From Flexistipes sp. (GTDB taxonomy: Bacteria; Chrysiogenota; Deferribacteres; Deferribacterales; Flexistipitaceae): a stretch of 64,000 nucleotides of DNA. Positions within the stretch are counted from its first letter, which is position 1. Every line of letters begins with the position of its first letter. Location: contig NZ_JAXKVW010000001.1 in assembly GCF_036172515.1 (NCBI RefSeq), positions 1 through 64,000 on the forward strand. Reading direction: 5' to 3'. This document shows, piece after piece, positions 9,088-17,138 of this stretch. Below the pieces are notes generated by a model. The model saw nothing but the letters and a program-made list of their open reading frames with translations, had not been told where the DNA came from and made no database searches. The position numbers were made by a program, and so were the translations under genes.

Positions 9088-9801
9088 CTACAGTCCCAGA
9101 TATGCTTTCTTAATTTCAGGATTATCCATCAAATCATCGGGTGAGCCTTCAATTACAAACTGACCGTGCTCCATTACATATGCTCTGTCACTGATTGCTA
9201 ATGAGTTAATAACATCCTGCTCAACAAGAAGTATTGTCGTTCCGTATTCTTTGGAAATCTTACTGATTGTAGTAAATATGTCTTTTTTTAACAATGGTGC
9301 CAATCCCAGAGACGGCTCATCCAGCATCATTAATTTTGGATATCCCATAATACCCCTTCCGATAGCAACCATCTGTTGTTCTCCTCCGCTCAAAGTAACA
9401 GCTAATTGTTTCTTTCGTTCCTGTAATCTCGGGAACAGTTTAAATACTTCCTCGATGCTATCTTTAAAATGTTTTTCCGCATTCTTACTGTATGCGCCTA
9501 TCTCCAAATTTTCATATACACTCATTAAAGAAAAAAGCCTCCTGCCTTCAGGTACATGAATAAGCCCTTTTTCCACTATTTCGTGAGGTTCCAGCTTACT
9601 GATTATCTCATTGTCAAATTCAATAGTACCAGCAATTGGTTCCAACATTCCTGAGATAGTCTTTAACAACGTGGACTTACCGGCGCCGTTAGCACCGATA
9701 ATACTTATAATCTCACCTTCTTTTATTTGAAGCGATAAATCAAAAACTACCTGTATTTCTCCGTATGATACATTTATATTATCAACTTTTAGCAGCGACA
9801 T
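9088..9801 (-). CDS. livF: Branched-chain amino acid-type ABC transporter ATP-binding protein
   Basis: 237 aa from ATG 9801, preferred over the in-frame ATG at 9807 because GGAG lies 6 nt upstream of 9801 and abuts 9807. Walker A is GANGAGKST, the signature is LSGGEQQM, Walker B is LMMLDEPSLGLAP, and the H-loop region is ILLVEQDV. Length and motifs fit LivF, one of two cytoplasmic ATPases of HAAT importers. It overlaps the end of livG by 20 bp and is the last gene of the transporter set. The context (aminotransferase and aldehyde oxidoreductase upstream) suggests the cargo is an amino acid used for catabolism. Confidence 0.93.
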   Translation of the reverse strand: MSLLKVDNINVSYGEIQVVFDLSLQIKEGEIISIIGANGAGKSTLLKTISGMLEPIAGTIEFDNEIISKLEPHEIVEKGLIHVPEGRRLFSLMSVYENLEIGAYSKNAEKHFKDSIEEVFKLFPRLQERKKQLAVTLSGGEQQMVAIGRGIMGYPKLMMLDEPSLGLAPLLKKDIFTTISKISKEYGTTILLVEQDVINSLAISDRAYVMEHGQFVIEGSPDDLMDNPEIKKAYLGL

Positions 9802-10513
9802 ATTCATCTCCTAAATAAGCTTTTATAACCTCTTCATCTGCAGCAATTAAATGCGGTTCTCCTTCAGCTATAATTTTACCGAAATTCATAACATAGATAT
9901 TTTCCGATAAATTCATTATCACTTGCATTATATGCTCGACAATTATTATCGTAATTCCCGAATTGTTTATCTTTTTTATAATCGGCAGCATTTGAGCTAC
10001 TTCTGAAGGTCTGAGGCCTGCCATAACCTCATCCAGCAAAAGGATCTTAGGATCTGTGGCTAAAGAGCGGCATAATTCAAGTCTTTTTAGCTCCGGAAGT
10101 GTTAAGTTTTTTGCAAGAATATCCTTTTTGTCATAAAGATTAAGAAATTTTAACACATCCAGAGCGATTTTTTCTGCTTCATGCAAAAAATTTGTCTGAG
10201 CAAAAGCTCCTACCATTGTGTTGTAAAGGACTGTTTTCGATCTAAAAGGTTTTACCACCTGAAACGTCCGGGATATGCCTGACTGGCATATTTCAAAAGG
10301 CTTCTTCCCTCCTGTCTCTTTATTATCAAACAATATACTACCGGAACTCGGGGGTAATGCCCCGGCAATACAATTAAACAATGTTGTCTTTCCTGCTCCG
10401 TTAGGGCCAATTATCCCGACAATTTGCTTCTCATTTATTTCCATATTTACAGAATTAACTGCAACTAACCCGCCGAACTTTTTTGTCAAATCCTTTATCT
10501 TAAGCAGTCCCAT
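9782..10513 (-). CDS. livG: Branched-chain amino acid-type ABC transporter ATP-binding protein
   Basis: 243 aa from ATG 10513, chosen because AAGGAG lies just upstream; an upstream in-frame start at 10585 would overlap livM and add 24 non-family residues. Walker A is GPNGAGKTT and Walker B is ILLLDEVMAGLRP, with the H-loop at IIIVEHIM. The ABC signature is unusual: LTLPELKRLEL stands where LSxGQ is expected. That variant occurs in some LivG-like proteins, so I do not read it as inactivation. The livM stop is 10 bp upstream. Confidence 0.92.
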   Translation of the reverse strand: MGLLKIKDLTKKFGGLVAVNSVNMEINEKQIVGIIGPNGAGKTTLFNCIAGALPPSSGSILFDNKETGGKKPFEICQSGISRTFQVVKPFRSKTVLYNTMVGAFAQTNFLHEAEKIALDVLKFLNLYDKKDILAKNLTLPELKRLELCRSLATDPKILLLDEVMAGLRPSEVAQMLPIIKKINNSGITIIIVEHIMQVIMNLSENIYVMNFGKIIAEGEPHLIAADEEVIKAYLGDEYVAAKS

Positions 10514-10523
10514 CGTAAACTCC

Positions 10524-11576
10524 TTATTTATTATCAATGAAAGTACTTTCTTTGTCTCCAGATTGTGTTTTATCAAATGGATCAATTATGTACTTTTTTA
10601 TAAGCTTAGAAATAGGCTCTATTATACCCCTGGGTTGATAACGCATAACGATAACTAAAATCAGCCCATATATTATAAGATGTAAACCGGGCAGAGAGCT
10701 TGAAAGGTAAATTCTCGTTATTTCACCAATAGGTCTTAGCAAAAGTGCACCCAATACAGGACCTAAAATTGTTCCGCGTCCGCCAATAAGGGCAATAAAA
10801 GCTATTTCAAAAGAAAGATTAAGCCCAAAAATTGATTTTGGATAAAAATACAACATCAACTGTGCGTAAAATGTTCCTCCAAGTGCTGTGAAAAAACAAC
10901 TTAATATCATTGCAATGAGTTTGTATCTCGAAACCTTTATACCTAATGACTCTGATGCTTCAGGGTCCTCTCCGGCTGCAGCTAAATAATATCCAACTTT
11001 TGAATTCATCATGATATAAGTTAAAAGTAATACAAAAATAAGCATTATCAATATGATATAAAAATATGGATATTTGCTTGAAAACTGAAAATGAGAAAAT
11101 GAATTGCCGCTAACCAAATTTATCAACAAACCTTTCGGACCTCTTATTTCAAAAGGACCTATTCTTTCAATATTTTCAAACAGCACGCGCATTCCTTCAC
11201 CGACTGCAATTGTAGCCAAGGCAAAATATGCCCCTCTTAGCCTTAATGTCGGCAGACCTATTATAATCCCCGCAATAGCTGCCACAATTCCTCCGAAAAT
11301 CATACCGAACCAAGGACTCAAACCATATGTTAAATACAGAGCGGTGGAAGTATATGCACCGATGCCAACAAAAGCCGCATGCCCCAATGGCAAAACTCCT
11401 GCAAACCCTCCTACAAAATTCCAGCAGGATGTTAAATATGCATAAAAAACAATTAAAATTAAGATTTGCATTACTGTTGGACTACTTATAAACAAAGGCA
11501 GAACAAAAACTATAACCAAAATAGTTAATGCCATAATTTTAATAATTGGTTTCTGATTTATTAAAAGTTTAAACAT
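10524..11576 (-). CDS. livM: Branched-chain amino acid-type ABC transporter permease
   Basis: 350 aa inner-membrane permease with about nine hydrophobic segments. The HAAT permease signature is visible in GILPLGHAAFVGIGAYTSTAL (early) and ALIGGRGTILGPVLGALLL (late), with the EDPEASESLGI cytoplasmic loop between. It pairs with LivH to form the translocation pore. AGGAG precedes the ATG by 7 nt. The gene lies 20 bp downstream of livH. Confidence 0.92.
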   Translation of the reverse strand: MFKLLINQKPIIKIMALTILVIVFVLPLFISSPTVMQILILIVFYAYLTSCWNFVGGFAGVLPLGHAAFVGIGAYTSTALYLTYGLSPWFGMIFGGIVAAIAGIIIGLPTLRLRGAYFALATIAVGEGMRVLFENIERIGPFEIRGPKGLLINLVSGNSFSHFQFSSKYPYFYIILIMLIFVLLLTYIMMNSKVGYYLAAAGEDPEASESLGIKVSRYKLIAMILSCFFTALGGTFYAQLMLYFYPKSIFGLNLSFEIAFIALIGGRGTILGPVLGALLLRPIGEITRIYLSSSLPGLHLIIYGLILVIVMRYQPRGIIEPISKLIKKYIIDPFDKTQSGDKESTFIDNK

Positions 11577-11596
11577 TTTACACTCCTGACTCCAAA

Positions 11597-12481
11597 TTAA
11601 AAATCCTGCTTAAGCCCAAAAAGACCGGACGGTCTTACAAATAAAACAATCAAAAATACTATATACACTAACAGTTCTGTCCATGTAGCCGCCATAAATT
11701 GCGCCCCTAAAGTTTCAATAACGCCCACGATTATTCCGCCGAGAATTGCTCCGCTTATACTTCCCAGTCCTCCCAAAACAACTATTATGAACGACTTAAT
11801 ATCAAAAGTAACGCCAACAGTCGGATATACATAATAAAAAGGCACCAAAATACAGCCTGCAACACCACAAAGTGCACATCCCAGCCCAAAAGAAATGTTA
11901 TAAATTTTTGATTGTTTGATACCCATAAGAGACGCAGCTTCCCTGTCCAGACTGGTAGCTCTTATTGCTTTGCCCATTTTTGAATATTTCAGAAACCAAA
12001 AGAAATAAATTCCTACTAAAACTGTTACCCCAAAACCAATAATTTTGGGCAATAAAAAGTACATATTAAAGATTTCAACGATATTACCGGTAACACTTGT
12101 TTTAACTACACGGTACTCAGCCCCGAAAAGCAACAGAGCCAAATTATCAAGAATATACCATACACCGGTTGTAACTATAATAACGGTTATGGGTTCTCTG
12201 ACATTTTTTTCTGCCTCAAATGTCGGTTTAATAACAAATTGTTGCAAAAAGTAACCGAAAAAAAACATGAAAGGCACAACAACAAAAAGTGATAAGTATG
12301 GATTTACTCCGGTAAGCTTAACAAACCAATAAGCTGCAAACATACCGACCATCAAAACAGAGCCATGGGCAAAGTTTATGACTTTCATGACACCGAAAAT
12401 AAGTGTTAAACCCACTGCAGCTAATCCATATATGGAACCCATAAGTATACCGTTAAGTAATGCTTCAACATAACTAATCAT
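11597..12481 (-). CDS. livH: Branched-chain amino acid-type ABC transporter permease
   Basis: 294 aa with about eight membrane segments. Family landmarks are GLAAVGLTLIFGVMKVINFAHG near the N-terminus, the LDREAASLMGI coupling loop, and FIIVVLGGLGSISGAILGG near the C-terminus. AAGGAG lies 8 nt upstream of the ATG. It is separated from the binding-protein gene by a strong hairpin, so permease and ATPase genes are probably expressed at a lower level than the binding protein. Confidence 0.92.
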   Translation of the reverse strand: MISYVEALLNGILMGSIYGLAAVGLTLIFGVMKVINFAHGSVLMVGMFAAYWFVKLTGVNPYLSLFVVVPFMFFFGYFLQQFVIKPTFEAEKNVREPITVIIVTTGVWYILDNLALLLFGAEYRVVKTSVTGNIVEIFNMYFLLPKIIGFGVTVLVGIYFFWFLKYSKMGKAIRATSLDREAASLMGIKQSKIYNISFGLGCALCGVAGCILVPFYYVYPTVGVTFDIKSFIIVVLGGLGSISGAILGGIIVGVIETLGAQFMAATWTELLVYIVFLIVLFVRPSGLFGLKQDF

Positions 12482-12504
12482 GACAATGCTCCTTGTTTAC
12501 AAGA

Positions 12505-12532
12505 AACGGCAGGAAAATCTATTCCTGCCGTT
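12505..12532 (-). terminator. Intercistronic hairpin between binding-protein and permease genes
   Basis: A perfect 11-bp stem (AACGGCAGGAA / TTCCTGCCGTT) with a 6-nt loop lies in the 59-bp gap. The sequence downstream on the transcribed strand (TTCTTG) is only weakly U-rich, so it probably works as partial terminator or 3'-end stabiliser rather than full stop. This is a common way to keep the binding protein in excess. Confidence 0.6.
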
Positions 12533-12540
12533 ATTTTCAG

Positions 12541-13779
12541 TTATTTTGCAGGCTGCGGAAAAACGGGTGTGTATCCCTCATGCCTGACATTTTTAGGCCA
12601 CACTGTCAGCCTTTTCATTTCTCCATTTCTTTCTCTGACTTGCACAATGACCGGCATAGCGTTTTGATTTTGGCCGCTTTCATCAAAATTTATACAGTCA
12701 TAGGCCAACATTTTCGCTTTTCCGTCACAATAATTGATATCTCTTAGCACATCTTTGAGTTTTTGAGGATTTGTTGTACCGGCTTTTTCCAGTGCTTCTT
12801 TAATAAGATACATTGAAATATAGGCATCAACAGCTTCACCAGTCAGGTTCTGCCCGTATTCTTTCTTAAACTTGGCATTTGTCTCCTTTAAACCGGGTCT
12901 GTTAAGATCTGTTTCCCACTCAACTATATCAAACATGTATTCGGAGTTTTTGCCGGTTGCTTCAAGAAAAGAAGGGTCAGCATGACCGCCGCCACTTGTT
13001 ATAATTGCTTTAGGATTCACATCCATTTCAGCAATGGTATTGGTCAATAGAATAGCATCAGAAGCATTGGAAACCAGAAATACTACATCAGGATTTACAC
13101 GCTTCAGCTTAATTACAACCGGGGTTAAATCACTGGCTGTACTTGGGTAAGGCTCATCCAAAACGATATCGTATCCTCTGTCTTCAGCAAGTTTACGCCA
13201 TTTTTCAGCGAACCCTGTTCCCCAGTCACCGTTCTCATAAACAAAAGCCACTCTTTTTACATCAACATCAAATTCTTTTTGCATATCATCCAAAAAAGAA
13301 AATTGGTCACGTACCCACCATGAATCTTTTGCTGCAATACGGAAAATATATTCAAAACCTCTCTCCGTAATAGTATCCCTGACGGACACCGGTACAATAA
13401 AAGGGATTTTGTACCTTTCAGCGACCTGAGATGTGGGATAAGTAACGGCAGAATTCCAGCAGCCTGTTAATATATCCACATTTTCAGAATTAATAAGGCG
13501 CTCAGCCTCCGTTACACCTGTGGTCGGCTCACTTTTACTGTCAGCAAAAATGAGTTCCAGTTTGGCACCGCCCAGAGACTTAATACCTCCTGCAGCATTA
13601 ATTTCTCTAACAGCCATTTCCCTGGCCTGTTTACCTTGAATGCCTACCGAGGCAGACGGGCCGGAAAGAGGAATTATATTCCCGATCTTAACCGTATTGC
13701 TTGCTGCAAATGCTGATCCGAACATACATAATGTAAGGATTGATACAAAAACCGCTAAAACCTTTTTTGAATTTCTCAT
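12541..13779 (-). CDS. Periplasmic amino acid-binding protein of the Liv-type transporter
   Basis: 412 aa. The N-terminus is a typical Sec signal peptide (RNSKK, then a hydrophobic stretch, ending SAFAA-SNT). The mature protein starts VKIGNIIPLSGPSASVG, the ligand-binding type I periplasmic fold seen in LivJ/LivK, with the lid motifs LTGCWNSAVTYPTSQVAE and ASDAILLTNTIAEM. It captures the substrate and hands it to LivH/LivM. GGGAGAG precedes the ATG. The ligand is not readable from sequence. The operon suggests a branched-chain or omega-amino acid such as 4-aminobutyrate. Confidence 0.92.
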   Translation of the reverse strand: MRNSKKVLAVFVSILTLCMFGSAFAASNTVKIGNIIPLSGPSASVGIQGKQAREMAVREINAAGGIKSLGGAKLELIFADSKSEPTTGVTEAERLINSENVDILTGCWNSAVTYPTSQVAERYKIPFIVPVSVRDTITERGFEYIFRIAAKDSWWVRDQFSFLDDMQKEFDVDVKRVAFVYENGDWGTGFAEKWRKLAEDRGYDIVLDEPYPSTASDLTPVVIKLKRVNPDVVFLVSNASDAILLTNTIAEMDVNPKAIITSGGGHADPSFLEATGKNSEYMFDIVEWETDLNRPGLKETNAKFKKEYGQNLTGEAVDAYISMYLIKEALEKAGTTNPQKLKDVLRDINYCDGKAKMLAYDCINFDESGQNQNAMPVIVQVRERNGEMKRLTVWPKNVRHEGYTPVFPQPAK

Positions 13780-13820
13780 ACATCTCTCCCTTTATATTAT
13801 TTTCCGCAAAACGGAATTGA

Positions 13821-15590
13821 TTACAAATTATCAACTGGAATGCCCCTTTCATCCCAGCCTCTTAATTTGTAATATTCACTTTTCAATTTATCGAAAACGT
13901 TCTGATTCATAACACTGCCATTCTCCAACTTTTCTTTGAACAAGCGTTTGGGAAGCTTATCCAAGCTATCAATATTATCTGGATTTTCTCTAATATTAAA
14001 TTTTTTGGCCAACGCATGAATCCGTTTTGACATATCTTTCAGCTCTTCTTTGGAAATCGATTCATCTCCATAAATAACTCTGAAAAGTTCAACTGTTTCA
14101 TCCCACCAATAGAGATCTCTGAAAAACCGGCAAATTATCAGGGTATCCTGAACACAAAACCTGTCTTCCCAGTCAGCTACATGATAGGCTTTATCATCAA
14201 GATCCTCAGGTTTTGAGTAATTTGAAAGTTCAGCTTTGTAAAATCCGCTTCTTAAGTGACAACCGCCCCTCATCGAAACGGCATATCCCAGAGCAGTCCC
14301 CGGCAGCATCCTTGGATCGTAGCCGGCCGGCTCAAGTCCTTTATTATGAATCGCCAAATCTTCTAATCCAAAATATTTAGATGCAAAAACAATTCCTTCA
14401 CTCAATACCTCCCCGATGCCTTTCTTAAATACAATCTTTTCAATTAAATCAGCTGCATGCTTTGTGTTACCGTACTCATATTTTTCTTTAGTCTTGCCTA
14501 AAGAGGACGCTTCCATAGCAAAGGCAATAATGTTTCCTGCAGTAATTGTGTCTATACCGTACCTGTCACACAAATCATTTAAATATAAAATGTCTTCAAT
14601 ATCGTCTATGCAGCACAAACCACCTAAAGCATAAATTGTTTCATATTCCGGCCCCTCGACAACTAACCCCGGGTATTTGCTTCCTTCTTTTGTTTTGCTC
14701 AATTTCCCGCAGGCTATGAAACATTTCTCACAGGCCTTGGGTTTTACATCCAAGACTTCCTGCATTTTTTCAGCAGTAATATTTTCATTCTTTTCAAAAA
14801 CACCTTTGTGCCAATATTTAGTTGGAAACGCTCCCTTGTCATTTAACAGTTTAACCCCAGCAGGTGTACCGTATTTCCTGTATTTAAGTACTGTTTCATC
14901 TGTCTTGCTTTTTTGCCTGTAATAAGAGTACAGTTCGTCGATTTTTTCCTGGTTTCCAGCTTGTCTTCTTTGATTACCATAAAAAACTACGCCCTTTATT
15001 TTTTTACTTCCCATAACTGCACCAGCACCGCCTCTGCCCAAACTTCTCCAATAGTCATTTTCTATCAAACTAAACTTGCATAGGTTTTCACCGGCAGGTC
15101 CTATAACAATGGCTCCGCACTTATCACTGCCGGCCTTACTTTTTAAAGTGTCTTCAGAAATATAAGTATCCTTGCCCCATAAATCGCTTGCATCGTGAAA
15201 CCCGATATTTTCATCAGTTATTTCAAGCCAAACCGGACTCTGACTCTTACCTTTTATTACAATTGCATCATAACCTGTTCTTGAAATATATTTGGACAAA
15301 TGACCGCCCGAGGTTGAGTCGAGATAACAATTCGTCAAAGGACTTTTTGTGTAGATTCCAAACCTTGAAGAACCCCACACCTTCAAATCATCAGCCGGTC
15401 CGGTATTGATAATAATATGATTATCCGAATCAAAAGGATCCACTCCTACGGGGTTCAAGTTGTAAAGGAGATAAGTACCTAACCCTTTTCCGCCGCCATA
15501 ACTTCTTAATATCTCTTCATCTATAGAAAATTCTTCATAAATTTCATCGTTCAGATTTATATAAAGGTATTTTTTGAAAAAGATATTCAT
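13821..15590 (-). CDS. Aldehyde ferredoxin oxidoreductase family tungsto/molybdoenzyme
   Basis: 589 aa, close to the usual ~600. Family signatures: an N-terminal RSYGGGKGLGTYLL strand, the pterin-binding GRGGAGAVMGSKKIKG stretch, and the 4Fe-4S motif CEKCFIACGK, with a later Cys in LIICRFF. The family oxidises aldehydes to carboxylates with ferredoxin as electron acceptor, using a bis-pterin tungsten or molybdenum centre. It begins 1 bp after the aminotransferase stop. I infer that it removes the semialdehyde produced by that aminotransferase, in place of an NAD-linked dehydrogenase. The exact substrate is unknown. Confidence 0.9.
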   Translation of the reverse strand: MNIFFKKYLYINLNDEIYEEFSIDEEILRSYGGGKGLGTYLLYNLNPVGVDPFDSDNHIIINTGPADDLKVWGSSRFGIYTKSPLTNCYLDSTSGGHLSKYISRTGYDAIVIKGKSQSPVWLEITDENIGFHDASDLWGKDTYISEDTLKSKAGSDKCGAIVIGPAGENLCKFSLIENDYWRSLGRGGAGAVMGSKKIKGVVFYGNQRRQAGNQEKIDELYSYYRQKSKTDETVLKYRKYGTPAGVKLLNDKGAFPTKYWHKGVFEKNENITAEKMQEVLDVKPKACEKCFIACGKLSKTKEGSKYPGLVVEGPEYETIYALGGLCCIDDIEDILYLNDLCDRYGIDTITAGNIIAFAMEASSLGKTKEKYEYGNTKHAADLIEKIVFKKGIGEVLSEGIVFASKYFGLEDLAIHNKGLEPAGYDPRMLPGTALGYAVSMRGGCHLRSGFYKAELSNYSKPEDLDDKAYHVADWEDRFCVQDTLIICRFFRDLYWWDETVELFRVIYGDESISKEELKDMSKRIHALAKKFNIRENPDNIDSLDKLPKRLFKEKLENGSVMNQNVFDKLKSEYYKLRGWDERGIPVDNL

Positions 15591-15591
15591 A

Positions 15592-16941
15592 TTATTTTTC
15601 CCCTAAAATTTTATGGACAGCTTCTTCGAAAATACTGATTCCCTGCTTCAGTTGATCTTCGGTTAAAACCAGCGGGGGAAGGAATCTTATTACGTTACCG
15701 TAAATTCCGGCACTAATTATTATCAAACCATTCTTTAAACATTCCGTAATAATTTTTCCGACAACTTCTTTATTAGGAGATTTTTTTTCAGGATCTTTAA
15801 CAAACTCTATACCTATCATTGCCCCTAAATTCCTAACATCACCTATTTCAGAGTATCTCTGTTGTAATTTTTTTAACTTCTCAACAATTAAGTTACCGAT
15901 CTCTTCAGACTTTTTAGTGAGGTTGTTTTCTTCAATATAGTTAATAGTGGCAAGAGCAGCCTCACATGCCACCGGATTGCCTCCAAATGTTCCTCCGATG
16001 CGTCCGGGGCCTATTGCATCCATTATTTTCTTATTGCCAACAACTGCGCTCAAAGGCATACCGGAAGCAATTGTCTTTGCAAGGGTAATGATGTCCGGAA
16101 CAACCTCAAAGTGTTCAACGGCAAACATTTTACCGGTACGTGCAAAACCGGTTTGAACTTCATCAGCAATAAGAAGAATGCCGTGCTTATCACATAACTT
16201 TCTCAGGCCTTTCCAATAACCTTTGGGAGGTATATTGAAACCGCCTTCGCCCTGCACAGGTTCCAAAATAATTGCAGCAATATCGGAAGGATCAACTTCA
16301 GAGATAAAGAAACGTTCAAAATACTTCAGATATTCTTCTGCAGCTTCTGATTCCGACACATTCAGGATTCCATTGTATGTATTTGGAAAAGGAACTTTGT
16401 ATATTTCAGGAGCAAAAGGACCGAATTCATATTTATAAGGCTTCACTTTACTGGTAAGTGACATTGTTAGGAGAGTTCTGCCATGATAACCGGACTCGAA
16501 GCTGACTATCCCCTGTCTGCCGGTTGCCGCCCTTGCTATTTTAATGGCATTTTCAACAGCTTCTGCCCCACTGTTTACAAACATTGCTTTTTTTTCATGG
16601 TTTCCAGGCGTTATAGCAACAAGTTTCTCAGCCAGATTTATATAAGAATCGTACATCGTTACCATGAAACAAGAATGTAAAAGTCTGCTTGATTGTTTTT
16701 TTATGGATTCAATTACCGGTTCAGGGCAGTGACCGGCAGTAGTTACTCCTATTCCGGCATAGAAATCCAGATATATGTTTCCTTCCACATCTTCAATAAC
16801 ACTTCCTTTTGCTTGCTTTATGGATATTGGAATAATGTTGGAAACACCGTCCGAAACATATTTTGCTTTCCTATTGAATAACTCTTCGGTTTTCTCACTT
16901 TGTGAAAATTTTATCGACGCTAACTCTGTTCCCTTCAACAT
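15592..16941 (-). CDS. Class III aminotransferase (4-aminobutyrate aminotransferase-like)
   Basis: 449 aa from ATG 16941, chosen because GGAGG lies 7 nt upstream and the N-terminal extension to 17013 would cross the predicted transcription start. PLP-binding features: GAEAVENAIKIARAATGR, the ILEPVQGEGGFN strand, the cofactor-binding ADEVQTGFARTGK, and the Schiff-base lysine in TLAKTIASG. Class III members transfer omega-amino groups (GABA, acetylornithine, beta-alanine). With the downstream aldehyde oxidoreductase and importer this suggests conversion of an omega-amino acid to a semialdehyde. It is the first gene of the sigma-54 operon. Confidence 0.9.
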   Translation of the reverse strand: MLKGTELASIKFSQSEKTEELFNRKAKYVSDGVSNIIPISIKQAKGSVIEDVEGNIYLDFYAGIGVTTAGHCPEPVIESIKKQSSRLLHSCFMVTMYDSYINLAEKLVAITPGNHEKKAMFVNSGAEAVENAIKIARAATGRQGIVSFESGYHGRTLLTMSLTSKVKPYKYEFGPFAPEIYKVPFPNTYNGILNVSESEAAEEYLKYFERFFISEVDPSDIAAIILEPVQGEGGFNIPPKGYWKGLRKLCDKHGILLIADEVQTGFARTGKMFAVEHFEVVPDIITLAKTIASGMPLSAVVGNKKIMDAIGPGRIGGTFGGNPVACEAALATINYIEENNLTKKSEEIGNLIVEKLKKLQQRYSEIGDVRNLGAMIGIEFVKDPEKKSPNKEVVGKIITECLKNGLIIISAGIYGNVIRFLPPLVLTEDQLKQGISIFEEAVHKILGEK

Positions 16942-16988
16942 ACCTGTCCTCCAATTTGATAAAACAAATTTTGAAACACAGGTACTTA

Positions 16989-17004
16989 AACAAAAAGCAT
17001 GCCA
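16989..17004 (-). promoter_or_regulatory. Predicted sigma-54 (-24/-12) promoter of the aminotransferase operon
   Basis: On the minus strand the sequence reads TGGCATGCTTTTTGTT. It matches the TGGCAcg-N4-TTGcw consensus, with correct GG to G spacing and GC changed to GT at -12. Expected transcription start is near 16977, ~36 nt before the ATG at 16941. An NtrC-type activator gene ends 135 bp upstream, which fits this promoter class. Confidence 0.7.
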
Positions 17005-17078
17005 ATAATCCAATATTAGGATGTTAGTGATAAATTATTGTAGAAAATAGATTTGTGGTCAGACAAGAAAAAAGATTC

Positions 17079-17114
17079 CGTCAACTTAAGTTGACGTAAA
17101 TTGCAAAAGTTGAC
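17079..17114. promoter_or_regulatory. Palindromic upstream activator site for the NtrC-type regulator
   Basis: A perfect 18-bp palindrome CGTCAACTTAAGTTGACG occupies 17079-17096. A further half-site AAGTTGAC is repeated at 17107-17114, 19 bp (about two helical turns) from the first AAGTTGAC. The block lies 75-110 bp upstream of the -24 element, the usual place for enhancer sites of sigma-54 activators. The adjacent regulator has a Fis-type helix-turn-helix. The link is positional inference. Confidence 0.65.
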
Positions 17115-17138
17115 CTTTTATATCTAATAAGAATAAAG

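Noticed and set aside
10514-10585. Upstream extension of livG
   Set aside because: It would overlap livM by ~60 bp and adds residues absent from the family; the AAGGAG site supports ATG 10513.
16942-17013. Upstream extension of the aminotransferase
   Set aside because: It would start upstream of the predicted sigma-54 transcript start, and GGAGG supports ATG 16941.
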